From contig NZ_CP080442.1 in NCBI RefSeq assembly GCF_019597925.1, positions 2,460,001 through 2,524,000 of the forward strand: 64,000 bases of DNA, in the 5' to 3' direction. The position numbers and the translations under genes are program-made. This DNA is from [Clostridium] scindens. GTDB taxonomy: Bacteria; Bacillota; Clostridia; Lachnospirales; Lachnospiraceae. The notes under the pieces are model-generated. The model saw only the letters and a list, made by a program, of their open reading frames with translations. It did no database searches and was not told the DNA's origin. Below are positions 34,330-42,648 of this stretch, in pieces; position 1 is the first letter of the stretch; each line of letters opens with the position of its first letter.

Positions 34330-36054
34330 CTATTGTTTTTCAATGCCAAGATAGGGCAATATATTCTCAAATATATTCCCTACGACAGGCGCTGCGATCG
34401 TCCCGCCATAATAGACTCCCTGCGGATTATATATGACGCACATCCCCAGCACCTGCGGGTTATCCGCCGGTGCAAACCCAATGAACGAAGAGATATATTT
34501 ATTGGCGCTTCGCGGCAGTGTCTGGGAGGTTGCTGTCTTTCCTCCGATCCGGAAGCCTTCCACCTTGGCGTTTTTTCCGGAGCCTTCGGATACTACGCTC
34601 TCCAGAAGCATGCGCATAGTAGCGGAAGTCTCTTCTGATACGATATTCTTCTTTTCCTTGTAGCGAAATTCTTCTACTTCTTTTCCTTTCGAATCCAGGA
34701 CTCTTACTCCGAAGTGGGGCGTCACTCTTCTTCCTCCGTTGATCAAGGAACTGACCGTCGTTGCCATCTGCATCGGCGTAATCTGGAAGGACTGGCCAAA
34801 ACTCATCGTCGCCAGTTCCACAAGCCCTATATTCTCCTTCTTATGCATGATCGTGCCCGCCTCGCCCGGAAGGTCTACGCCCGTCATATCCATCAGGCCG
34901 AACTGCCCGAAATAGTCGTAGAACCGATCCACGCCCAGCCTCAGCCCGATATCAATAAACACCGGATTGCAGGAATTCTGGATGCCCTGGACAAAAGTCT
35001 CTGATCCATGCCCTCCTACTTTGTGGCAGCGGATCTTACGGTCCTCCACCACCCGGTATCCGGGACAGCTAAACGTATCATCCAGATGAACCACGCCTTC
35101 CTCCAGACAGGCGGATGCAGTGATGATCTTAAAGGTGGACCCCGGCTCGTAGGTATCATTGATGCATCCATTCCTCCACATCTGATTCAGCGCATCCTGC
35201 TTCTTCTCGTCCGTCATGGACTCGCCGTTTTCTTCGGTGTTCAAGGTGAAGGGCTCGTTCAGGTTGAATTCGGGCACATTTACCATGGCAAGGATCTCCC
35301 CGTTCTGTGGATTCATAAGCAGGATAGCCACCTTGTCTGCCTGCTTTTCTTCCATTACCTTTTCCGCCATCTGCTGGGCATACATCTGGATATTATAATC
35401 CAGGCTTACCTGAAGCGTATTTCCTGCCACCGGCTCCACCCGATCTTCCGCTACCCCGTCAAGTTCCACGCCTCTGGCATCCGTTGTCGTCAATATCGTT
35501 CCATTAATTCCCTTTAAATATTCCTCATATTTTACCTCAAGTCCGATAATTCCCTGGTTATCTCCTCCGGTAAATCCAAGGACTTTGGAGGCCAGCTCGT
35601 TATAAGGATAGTATCGTTTGAAATCTTCATCTACCTTCACGCCTTCCAATTCCAGGTTCCGAATCTTATCCCCGGTGGCCTTATCCACATTCGCCTTGAT
35701 CCGCTCCATAGAAGACACCTTCTCTACCCTGGCCCTCACCGTCGCCTCGTCCATCTCAAGGGCAGCGGAAAGTTCCCGGATTACGGTTTCCGGATCCTTT
35801 ACCTGGCTATGGATCACAGAGATGGTGCAGACCGTCTTATTGGTAGCCAGGACGGTGCCTCCCGCATCCACGATCTCCCCTCTGGCTGCCTTGATCTCCC
35901 GCTCCCTCTCATGAAGGGCTTCCGCCTTCTTCTGGTAGTATTGGGCATCAAATACCATCAGATAGACCAGCCTCCCCACCAGCGCCAGAATAATTGCAGC
36001 CGCGCAGATGAATACTACGAATATCTTTTTCTTGTTATACGTTTTATTCTTCAT
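34330..36054 (-). CDS. Class B penicillin-binding protein, SpoVD-like, with KTA in place of KTG
   Basis: A peptidoglycan transpeptidase with an N-terminal membrane helix (about 9-31), a dimerisation domain, and a transpeptidase domain with EPGSTFK (catalytic Ser306) and the SCN box in QNSCNPVF. The third motif, usually KTG, is KTA here (506-508, GGKTATSQ). No PASTA domain follows; the protein ends at residue 574. It is the second of two adjacent PBP genes, and its ribosome site (GTGAGG) is inside a terminator-like hairpin. I infer a sporulation role (SpoVD-like), from this separate control and its position near mraY; FtsI is the alternative. Confidence 0.88.
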   Translation of the reverse strand: MKNKTYNKKKIFVVFICAAAIILALVGRLVYLMVFDAQYYQKKAEALHEREREIKAARGEIVDAGGTVLATNKTVCTISVIHSQVKDPETVIRELSAALEMDEATVRARVEKVSSMERIKANVDKATGDKIRNLELEGVKVDEDFKRYYPYNELASKVLGFTGGDNQGIIGLEVKYEEYLKGINGTILTTTDARGVELDGVAEDRVEPVAGNTLQVSLDYNIQMYAQQMAEKVMEEKQADKVAILLMNPQNGEILAMVNVPEFNLNEPFTLNTEENGESMTDEKKQDALNQMWRNGCINDTYEPGSTFKIITASACLEEGVVHLDDTFSCPGYRVVEDRKIRCHKVGGHGSETFVQGIQNSCNPVFIDIGLRLGVDRFYDYFGQFGLMDMTGVDLPGEAGTIMHKKENIGLVELATMSFGQSFQITPMQMATTVSSLINGGRRVTPHFGVRVLDSKGKEVEEFRYKEKKNIVSEETSATMRMLLESVVSEGSGKNAKVEGFRIGGKTATSQTLPRSANKYISSFIGFAPADNPQVLGMCVIYNPQGVYYGGTIAAPVVGNIFENILPYLGIEKQ

Positions 36055-36057
36055 ATT

Positions 36058-36108
36058 GAAAAAACCTCACAAAAGCCGTTTCTATAATTTATTATGGCTT
36101 TTGTAAGG
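36058..36108 (-). terminator. Hairpin between the two PBP genes, overlapping a ribosome site
   Basis: Minus strand: stem CCTTACAAAAGCC / GGCTTTTGTGAGG (one wobble pair) with an 18-base loop, then TTTTTT. It has the form of an intrinsic terminator, but the 3' arm holds GTGAGG, the only ribosome site for the PBP gene starting at 36054, so it may also block translation. Confidence 0.75.
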
Positions 36109-36116
36109 TTATTCAG

Positions 36117-37964
36117 CTAATTTCCCTCAGCGTCCGCTGATTTCTCTATTCCCAGATAAGGGAAGATCTCCGTCATGATCTTGGAGGACAGTTCTGTGGC
36201 ATAGGAACTGGAGGCCTGTCCCGGCACGTTTGGCTCATCTACGACTACATATACCACGACCTCCGGATTTTCCTGGGGTGCATATCCGATGAAAGATACC
36301 AGATACTTTCCGTTACCCCTGGGCAGCTTCTCAGCGGTTCCTGTCTTACCGCCCACATCATAGCCTTCTACAGCCGCCAGGGAGCCGGTACCTTCCTGAA
36401 CAACGCCCAGCATATAATCTTTCAGGATATCGCTGGTCTCCTTGGAAACCGTCTTCTTCATCAATACAGGATCCCGGTTCTCCGTTACGTTGCCGTTGTC
36501 ATCCTGTATCTGCTTTACCACATGCGGCTTATAATAGTCCCCTCCATTGATCAGGGAGCTGAAAGCAGCCACCATCTGGGTCATCGTCACATTAAAGTTC
36601 TGGCCAAATGCGTTGGTAGCAAGGCTGGCCGCATCCATATTCTCAGGCGTATACAGAAGTCCTTCGGTAGATCCTTCTCCTGGAAGGTCAATCCCGGTAT
36701 ATTCTCCAAATCCAAATAGTTTCTGATAACGGCAGAATTCTTCCGTGCCAATACTCTGGCCAATCTCCATCAGCGCAACGTTACAGGAATTTTCAAGAGA
36801 CTGCTTCAACGTCTGCGGGCCGTGTCCATCCCTGTTGCTACAGTGGATGTCGTGGTCGCCTACATGAAGCACGCCGCCACATACATAATTCTCGTCCCCG
36901 GTCAGAATCCCGGTTTCCAGTCCTGCGGCAATGGTAAATGGCTTGAATGTAGAGCCCGGCTCGTAGGTATCGCTGATGCAGAAATTATTCCACAGTTCAT
37001 TCAGTTTTTCGATCTTTTCATCATCCGACATTGCGGCGAGTTCTTCTTCCGAGTAATATTTTGATATATCCCTTGGATTGTTCAAATCATAATTCGGATA
37101 GGAGGCTTCTGCAAGGATCTCCCCATTTTGAGGGTTCATTACGATAACCGCCGTGTTCTTGCTTCCCTCGCCCGGAGTCGTCTCATTCTTGTGCGCATCA
37201 TTAAATTCCAGAATGTGCTTTTCCACGATATTCTGCACCTGGAGGTCAATGGTAGAGACCACCGTGCTGCCATTATCAGCCTCTTTGACCGTACGCTCGA
37301 AGGAGGAACTGTCATCCAGATACCCATACTCTCTTCCATCCGTTCCGTTGAGGATGGAATTATAGGATGCCTCGATCCCATTGCTGCCCACATTCCCATC
37401 GACGGTAAAGCCGATAACATCGCTGGCAAGCGTGCTGTAAGGATAGGTCCTGATATAATCTTCTTCCAGCCAGATTCCTTTCACATCCGGATATTTCTTG
37501 TCATCCTTGTCTATTTTCTCAAATTCTTTCGCCTTGGCGTAATCCACGCCTTTCTGCAATATATTATATCTGCTGGACGGGCTCTTATCCATCAGTTCCC
37601 GCACCTTGTCTTCTTCGATTCCAAAACAGTCCTTCAGCACTTCAATCGTCGGCTCGATATAATCCTTATCGCTCATCATCACCTTCACATCCAGGATCAC
37701 GTTATAGACCCTTTCGCTGGTTGCCATCTTCGTGCCGTTGCGGTCCACGATATCTCCCCTTTTAAAAGGAATGGTCCGGCTGTCATACTGCTGCTGATCC
37801 AGGACCACCTTCGTGTATTTGTCTCCGCTGGCTGCGTTGATATAGGTGATTCTGCCAACTAAGAAAACAAAAGCTAGTACAATTGCCACGAAGAGCATTA
37901 CTAGCTTTTTTTGCATTAGTTTGGAAAATCTTTTCTTAAAGAAAGTTTTTGTCTGTTTTGCCAT
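36117..37964 (-). CDS. Class B penicillin-binding protein, probable division transpeptidase
   Basis: Cross-links septal peptidoglycan. The 615 residues include a basic cytoplasmic start, one membrane helix (about 19-42), a PBP dimer domain, and a transpeptidase domain with EPGSTFK (Ser338), SCN in ENSCNVAL and KTG (540-542, GGKTGTAEK). All three motifs are canonical, unlike those in the neighbour at 34330. It lies directly after ftsL, the usual place of the vegetative ftsI/pbpB. Ends in an acidic tail with no PASTA domain. TAGGTGG precedes the ATG. Confidence 0.9.
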   Translation of the reverse strand: MAKQTKTFFKKRFSKLMQKKLVMLFVAIVLAFVFLVGRITYINAASGDKYTKVVLDQQQYDSRTIPFKRGDIVDRNGTKMATSERVYNVILDVKVMMSDKDYIEPTIEVLKDCFGIEEDKVRELMDKSPSSRYNILQKGVDYAKAKEFEKIDKDDKKYPDVKGIWLEEDYIRTYPYSTLASDVIGFTVDGNVGSNGIEASYNSILNGTDGREYGYLDDSSSFERTVKEADNGSTVVSTIDLQVQNIVEKHILEFNDAHKNETTPGEGSKNTAVIVMNPQNGEILAEASYPNYDLNNPRDISKYYSEEELAAMSDDEKIEKLNELWNNFCISDTYEPGSTFKPFTIAAGLETGILTGDENYVCGGVLHVGDHDIHCSNRDGHGPQTLKQSLENSCNVALMEIGQSIGTEEFCRYQKLFGFGEYTGIDLPGEGSTEGLLYTPENMDAASLATNAFGQNFNVTMTQMVAAFSSLINGGDYYKPHVVKQIQDDNGNVTENRDPVLMKKTVSKETSDILKDYMLGVVQEGTGSLAAVEGYDVGGKTGTAEKLPRGNGKYLVSFIGYAPQENPEVVVYVVVDEPNVPGQASSSYATELSSKIMTEIFPYLGIEKSADAEGN

Positions 37965-37972
37965 ATTTCCAC

Positions 37973-38530
37973 CTATTTAGAATTCTTGTCTGACTGGGCT
38001 AGCACGCCGTCTTCTGGAATGTTCTCATACTGCTTCACATAATCTGTGGCAGGATTGTCATATTCTACAACCTGCTCCGGCGAAGCATATACCATTCCCA
38101 GATCCGTCTGTGCTTTATCGCGTATCTCGTCCAGATTGACGGAATCCATAATCGCATTATACTTGGTATTATTCTCTTCTTTCATATCCGCCAGTTCTTC
38201 CTGCATCGCAGTAATGTTCTTGGAACGGCTGGTAATCCTGGACTGAAGCTGGACATAATTGACACACACGATCAATGCCATCAATGCTGCCACTGTCAGG
38301 AAAACCACGTATGCGGAACTCATACGGAGGGCTTGTCTCCTATTTCTGCGCACCTGGCGGCTTGTCCTTTTCTCTGGTCTTTCGGGCGACTTTTCATGGC
38401 GTCTCGGCTCATATGCCGGCTTTGTTACCACATTGCCATATACATACATCTGTGCGGACGCGCTGTTTCTTTCACTGCTTCTTCTTGCGTACTGCTGTCT
38501 GCCTGCTGAATAATTCTGTCTTGCTGCCAT
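37973..38530 (-). CDS. FtsL-like septum protein
   Basis: A small bitopic protein of 185 residues: a long basic cytoplasmic part rich in Arg and Tyr (1-90), a membrane helix (about 92-113) and an external coiled coil (about 115-150, with SRITSRSKNITAMQEELADMKEE), the FtsL/DivIC pattern. The N-terminal tail is longer than in Bacillus FtsL. The ATG at 38530 follows AAGGGGTGACAGAC; a GTG three codons earlier overlaps that site. Its place between rsmH and the PBP gene supports FtsL. Confidence 0.82.
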   Translation of the reverse strand: MAARQNYSAGRQQYARRSSERNSASAQMYVYGNVVTKPAYEPRRHEKSPERPEKRTSRQVRRNRRQALRMSSAYVVFLTVAALMALIVCVNYVQLQSRITSRSKNITAMQEELADMKEENNTKYNAIMDSVNLDEIRDKAQTDLGMVYASPEQVVEYDNPATDYVKQYENIPEDGVLAQSDKNSK

Positions 38531-38566
38531 GTCTGTCACCCCTTTCTATCTTCTATCTATCGGCAC

Positions 38567-39502
38567 TTATCTTCTCTCAAAGATGCGAAGCTTCGCGCTC
38601 TTTGAGCGGCTGTTTGCCTCCATCTCTTCCTCGCTTGGAAGGATGGGCTTTCTAGTAACAATACTCCCCTTTGATACATTCCCGCATACGCACACGGGAA
38701 AATCCGGCGGACAGGTGCAAGGATTCTCATTCTTCTTGAATGCGCTCTTTACAATCCTGTCTTCCAGCGAGTGGAACGTGATAATGCATAGCCTTCCACC
38801 CGGATTCAATAGTTCGATCATGTCGTCCAGCGTATCTCTTAGAACCTCCAGTTCCCGGTTCAATTCAATGCGGATAGCCTGGAACGTCCGCTTAGCCGGA
38901 TGTCCAGACTTCTTCTGGTACTTCATTGGTATGGCCCCTCTGATAATCTCTGTCAGCTGGCCTGTCGTCTCGATGGGACCTTTGCCGCGCTGGGCTACGA
39001 TATGCTTGGCAATGTTCTTGGCAAACTTATCCTCCCCATAATCTCTGATCACACGGTAAAGGTCCATCTCGCTGTAGTCATTGACGATGTCCCTGGCTGT
39101 CATCTTCTGACGTGTATCCATCCGCATGTCCAGAGGCGCATCTTCTCGATAGGAAAATCCACGTTCTGCCGTATCCAATTGATAAGATGATACGCCCAGA
39201 TCCAGGATGATTCCGTCGACCTTGTCAATTCCCAATTCATGGAGCCGCGACTTCATATCACAATAGTTGCTCCTGACTATGGTGACTTTCTCCCCGAAGT
39301 CTTTTAAGCGGGCGCCTGCAGCCTCGATGGCCGCTGCGTCCTGGTCTATTCCTATAATACTCCCCTTTGTTCCGAGGCATGTGCATACTTCATAGGCATG
39401 TCCGCCTCCACCAAGCGTCCCATCTACATAGATGCCATCCGGCCTGATGTTTAATCCATTGATTGTCTCATCCAGTAATACTGACTTGTGTTCGAATTCC
39501 AT
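38567..39502 (-). CDS. rsmH: 16S rRNA (cytosine-1402 N4)-methyltransferase RsmH
   Basis: Methylates C1402 of 16S rRNA using SAM. The 311-residue protein begins MEFEHKSVLLDETINGL and has the SAM loop YVDGTLGGGGHAYEV, DLGVSSYQLD and FHSLEDRIVK, all of the MraW/RsmH family. It follows mraZ by 11 bases, as is usual. Confidence 0.97.
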   Translation of the reverse strand: MEFEHKSVLLDETINGLNIRPDGIYVDGTLGGGGHAYEVCTCLGTKGSIIGIDQDAAAIEAAGARLKDFGEKVTIVRSNYCDMKSRLHELGIDKVDGIILDLGVSSYQLDTAERGFSYREDAPLDMRMDTRQKMTARDIVNDYSEMDLYRVIRDYGEDKFAKNIAKHIVAQRGKGPIETTGQLTEIIRGAIPMKYQKKSGHPAKRTFQAIRIELNRELEVLRDTLDDMIELLNPGGRLCIITFHSLEDRIVKSAFKKNENPCTCPPDFPVCVCGNVSKGSIVTRKPILPSEEEMEANSRSKSAKLRIFERR

Positions 39503-39513
39503 ATCTTCTCCCT

Positions 39514-39954
39514 CTAGATACTGAATCCGCTGGCTTCCATATCAGATGCAATATCTTCAATGTTAAGTTCCACTTCAGCATTCTTTTCATCCCATCTTGC
39601 TTTGTCCCAAATCTCGGCACGCTTCCCCATGCCGATGAACACTACTTCTTTATCCAATTTGGCAAAATCTCTCAGAACGGAAGGAATAAGCGTTCTCCCC
39701 TGCTTATCCAGATCTCCGTCGGTTGCGCTCCCTATAAAGAAGTAAGCAAGCGCGCGGGCTTTTTTATCTGTGGTCGTGGGTAAGGCGTTAAGTTTCTCTT
39801 CAAAGGTGTTCCATTCGTCTTCCGGGTATACATAGAGGCAATTTTCCATTCCTTTTGTTATGACGAAATGCTCCCCTAAATCGTCACGAAACTTGGCCGG
39901 AATGATCAATCTGCCTTTTGTATCAATATTATGACTGTACTCCCCTTTCAACAT
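39514..39954 (-). CDS. mraZ: Transcriptional regulator MraZ
   Basis: First gene of the dcw cluster; represses its own operon in several bacteria and forms ring-like multimers. Two AbrB-like repeats are visible in the 146 residues: KGEYSHNIDTKGRLIIPAKFR (3-23) and GSATDGDLDKQGRTLIPSVLR (74-94). AAGGTGAG precedes the ATG. The five AAGTGG repeats just upstream are its expected binding sites. Confidence 0.96.
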   Translation of the reverse strand: MLKGEYSHNIDTKGRLIIPAKFRDDLGEHFVITKGMENCLYVYPEDEWNTFEEKLNALPTTTDKKARALAYFFIGSATDGDLDKQGRTLIPSVLRDFAKLDKEVVFIGMGKRAEIWDKARWDEKNAEVELNIEDIASDMEASGFSI

Positions 39955-39981
39955 AAGAACTCACCTTCTCCCAGTGGTCTT

Positions 39982-40028
39982 CCACTTATCTACCACTTTG
40001 CTCCACTTCTCACCACTTTCTACCACTT
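39982..40028 (-). promoter_or_regulatory. MraZ operator: five direct repeats
   Basis: AAGTGG on the minus strand occurs five times, ending at 40028, 40018, 40008, 39998 and 39987, so spacing is 10, 10, 10 and 11 bases. This matches the regular GTGG-type repeats bound by MraZ. The block lies directly after the -10 box, around the transcription start and in the 5' untranslated region. Confidence 0.8.
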
Positions 40029-40034
40029 GAAACC

Positions 40035-40063
40035 ATTGTAAACTACTTTTTTATTGTTTTCAA
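40035..40063 (-). promoter_or_regulatory. Promoter of the dcw cluster
   Basis: Minus strand: -35 TTGAAA (40063-40058), a 17-base spacer and -10 TACAAT (40040-40035), just upstream of the MraZ repeats. Confidence 0.65.
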
Positions 40064-40083
40064 GCCCTTTTTATAATTTTAGG

Positions 40084-40116
40084 CAAAAAAATAACGGGCA
40101 GAATTTCTTCTGCCCG
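40084..40116 (-). terminator. Terminator after the 84-residue membrane protein gene
   Basis: CGGGCAGAA / TTCTGCCCG stem (40095-40116) followed by TTATTTTTTTG on the minus strand. Confidence 0.85.
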
Positions 40117-40136
40117 CAATCGCGTCTGTCTTGCTG

Positions 40137-40391
40137 CTATTCACCTGCTTCAGCCGCATCGGCAAGGTTCTGCGTCAGATCATTGACAGCAGTATAGTCA
40201 ATCTGCACCTTATCCTTCGGCTTGTTGGATTCATACGTTCCATAGGCGGAATACCCGATCCACCCGATCAATACAAGTCCCACGACTCCCACCACGCATT
40301 TGCGCAGGATGTTCTGGAACTTTTCTTTTTTCAAATTCTTCTTACGGTTTGCTTTTTCCTTCTTATATCTATCTACTTTTTCCTGACTCAT
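40137..40391 (-). CDS. Small single-pass membrane protein, unknown function
   Basis: 84 residues: a strongly basic, Lys/Arg/Asn-rich N-terminus (1-30), one membrane helix (about 32-52) and a short acidic outside tail. This pattern gives an N-in orientation. I do not recognise a family. GAAGGAGCC lies 9 bases before the ATG, and a good terminator follows, so the gene is likely real. It is on the same strand as the degV gene 53 bases upstream. Confidence 0.72.
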   Translation of the reverse strand: MSQEKVDRYKKEKANRKKNLKKEKFQNILRKCVVGVVGLVLIGWIGYSAYGTYESNKPKDKVQIDYTAVNDLTQNLADAAEAGE

Positions 40392-40444
40392 AATTTCCGG
40401 CTCCTTCTTTCCAGGCTAGAAATATTCTATCACAATCCTGCGGA

Positions 40445-41284
40445 TTATACAACCACAATTATGCCTCCATCGGATGCATACATGCTGCTGATTCCCGCCG
40501 TATCAAGGATCACCACATCCCTGAACTGCGCCTTTGCCATCAGCATCTCTTTCACATATTCCGCTCGGTCCGGGCAGTTGCAATGGGAAATCGCCAATAT
40601 CTTATCCTTGGAATTCTTCAGATTCTCCACCACGTGATCCGCCATCTTCATCAGCGCTTTCTTGACTCCTCTGGCCTGTCCCAGCTGCTTGATCACTCCA
40701 TCCGCAGTAGCGCCCATAACCGGCTTGATGTTTAGCGCCGTGGCCACGATTGCCTTAAGGCCTGTAAGCCGTCCGTTCTTTCTTAGCGTCTCCAGAGTCT
40801 CCAGTACAAAATATGTGTCCTGCTGGGCGATATATGCTTCCACTTCGTCTACGATATCCTGAAACTCCATGCCTTTTTCCTCGCACTCGGCAATCTTCAT
40901 GGCTATCAAAGTCTCTCCCACTGATGCGGACCGTGAGTTAAACACATAGATATCTTTTTCTCCATGCTCTTCATGATACAGATTCTTCCCCAGCATGGCG
41001 CTATTGTAAGAACCGCTTAATTCTGCCGATAAGGTTACCGCGTATACATGATCCGCATCACAGCAGTACCCTTGCATATATCTTTCCGGAGATGGGCAGG
41101 ATGACTTGGGACATTCCGGCGATGATGCCACCAGTTTCAGAAAGCCCGCCTGGTCAAATGACTCGTCATCAATAATATGACGTCCTGCTACATCTATCTC
41201 TAATGATGCCGTCTCAAAATACCCGGACGCCTTCATATCTTCTGTCAATTCTCCACAACTGTCAACAATGATCTTATAACTCAT
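40445..41284 (-). CDS. DegV family fatty-acid-binding protein
   Basis: Members bind a fatty acid and some serve as the FakB subunit that presents it to the kinase FakA. The 279 residues start SYKIIVDSCGELTEDM and include TSxPSPE-like KSSCPSPERYMQGY, ALSAELSGSYNSA (as TLSAELSGSYNSA) and the C-terminal DGGIIVVV. FakA is not adjacent, so the phosphorylation role is inferred. The start at 41284 follows GGGAGGAACGAT; a longer frame lacks a site. Confidence 0.88.
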   Translation of the reverse strand: MSYKIIVDSCGELTEDMKASGYFETASLEIDVAGRHIIDDESFDQAGFLKLVASSPECPKSSCPSPERYMQGYCCDADHVYAVTLSAELSGSYNSAMLGKNLYHEEHGEKDIYVFNSRSASVGETLIAMKIAECEEKGMEFQDIVDEVEAYIAQQDTYFVLETLETLRKNGRLTGLKAIVATALNIKPVMGATADGVIKQLGQARGVKKALMKMADHVVENLKNSKDKILAISHCNCPDRAEYVKEMLMAKAQFRDVVILDTAGISSMYASDGGIIVVV

Positions 41285-41338
41285 ATCGTTCCTCCCGGCA
41301 TGCCGACATCTATACATTTTAGCATGTCATCTATTTCT

Positions 41339-41364
41339 ATTATATGTAGTTTTGAATACTACAT
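41339..41364 (-). promoter_or_regulatory. Palindromic operator with -10 box upstream of degV
   Basis: ATGTAGT-N7-ACTACAT (41344-41364) abuts a perfect minus-strand -10 TATAAT (41344-41339). No good -35 is visible at 17-19 bases, so an activator binding the palindrome is possible; repression is the alternative. Confidence 0.5.
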
Positions 41365-41403
41365 TATTCATCATAGCATATTTATGCCAGAAAGAAAAGT
41401 ATT

Positions 41404-42561
41404 TTATTCGCTGATTTTGATTCTCTGCGATACCCCCAGCGCAATCCCCATCTCCGCCATCAGAAACAGAATCGAGGTTCCTCCGTAACTGATAAACGGA
41501 AGCGTGATTCCCGTCGTAGGAATCAGATTGATGACAACTGCCACATTCAATACTACCTGGAGGGCGATATGGGCAAAAATTCCTGTTACGATCAAGGATC
41601 CATAAAGGTCCGGCGCATTCTGGGCAATAAACAGAAGCCGAAACAGCAGCATTCCGAATAGCACCAGGACGATGATCGCTCCAAACACGCCCAGTTCCTC
41701 ACATATAATAGAAAGAATCATATCATTCTGCACTTCAGGAATGATCATCTTCTGCGCGCTGTTGCCCAGTCCCTTTCCAAAGAATCCTCCGGAACCAATG
41801 GCATAGAGAGCCTGCATGATCTGGTATCCACCCTCTGAGGCATGGTCTTCCGGATTCAGCCATACCAGAATTCTTCGCAGACGGAAGTTCTCGCTGGTTG
41901 CAAGCGCCATTCCCAGTATCTTCACTCCTACCAGAATCACTGCCAGTCCGGCAATAACGATGGCAATAAAGGGCTTCGTCTTTGGATGCACGACGAATAC
42001 CATGATGCATGAGATTCCCATAACGATAATGGCAGTACTTAGGTTATCTGTAAGAAAAAGAACGCAGGCTGCAGAGAAGCCGCCCCACAGGAGAACCTGT
42101 CCAATACCTCTTAGCGTCTTTATCTCCTTGCCCATCTTGCAGATCAGCACCGGTATGAACAGAATCACTGCAATCTTCGCAATCTCCGATGGCTGCAGCT
42201 GCTGGTCAAATGGAAGCTTGATCCATCGCTTGGCGCCATTTACTTCTTTCCCGAGAGGCGTCTTTACCAGAAGCATCATGAATACGGAGAAGAAATAAAT
42301 CGGCTTTGCCCATTTAATATAGACATGATAGTCGATCTTCATAACGATATACATGCCGATAAATCCAACGATGCAGAACAGGATCTGCCGCTTAAAATAA
42401 TGCATGCTGTCCCCATAGCTTACCAAAGCGCTGTAGGCGCTTGTGCTATACAGCATCACCAGGCCAAAGCAGGACAGGAATATCAGCACGGCCAGCAAGC
42501 TATAGTCAAAATAACTGACGGTATTTGTTCGCTTTTTTCTTGTTTCTTTTTTTCTAGCCAT
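41404..42561 (-). CDS. FtsW/RodA family glycosyltransferase, second copy
   Basis: A 385-residue SEDS protein with about ten helices. It contains KEVNGAKRWIKLPFDQQLQPSEIAKIA, IGSGGFFGKGLGNSAQ and LIPTTGITLPFISYGGTS. It is clearly related to the gene at 30.8-31.9 kb, including the shared INL/TNx-IPxTGITLPF end. Outside the dcw cluster and single-gene, it could be RodA for elongation, FtsW or SpoVE; sequence alone does not decide. No class B PBP is adjacent. GGAGTG lies before the ATG. Confidence 0.9.
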   Translation of the reverse strand: MARKKETRKKRTNTVSYFDYSLLAVLIFLSCFGLVMLYSTSAYSALVSYGDSMHYFKRQILFCIVGFIGMYIVMKIDYHVYIKWAKPIYFFSVFMMLLVKTPLGKEVNGAKRWIKLPFDQQLQPSEIAKIAVILFIPVLICKMGKEIKTLRGIGQVLLWGGFSAACVLFLTDNLSTAIIVMGISCIMVFVVHPKTKPFIAIVIAGLAVILVGVKILGMALATSENFRLRRILVWLNPEDHASEGGYQIMQALYAIGSGGFFGKGLGNSAQKMIIPEVQNDMILSIICEELGVFGAIIVLVLFGMLLFRLLFIAQNAPDLYGSLIVTGIFAHIALQVVLNVAVVINLIPTTGITLPFISYGGTSILFLMAEMGIALGVSQRIKISE

Positions 42562-42648
42562 ATTTTACACTCCAATCGTCTCTATTATACTCAGATACAG
42601 AGGTAAAAACAACTAGGAATTTGGATGCCGCTGTCCTCGCGGCCCTGC

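Noticed and set aside
39982..40028. Short regular repeats that might suggest a CRISPR or satellite
   Set aside because: Repeat unit is only 6 bases with 4-5 base gaps; position and sequence fit MraZ binding sites.
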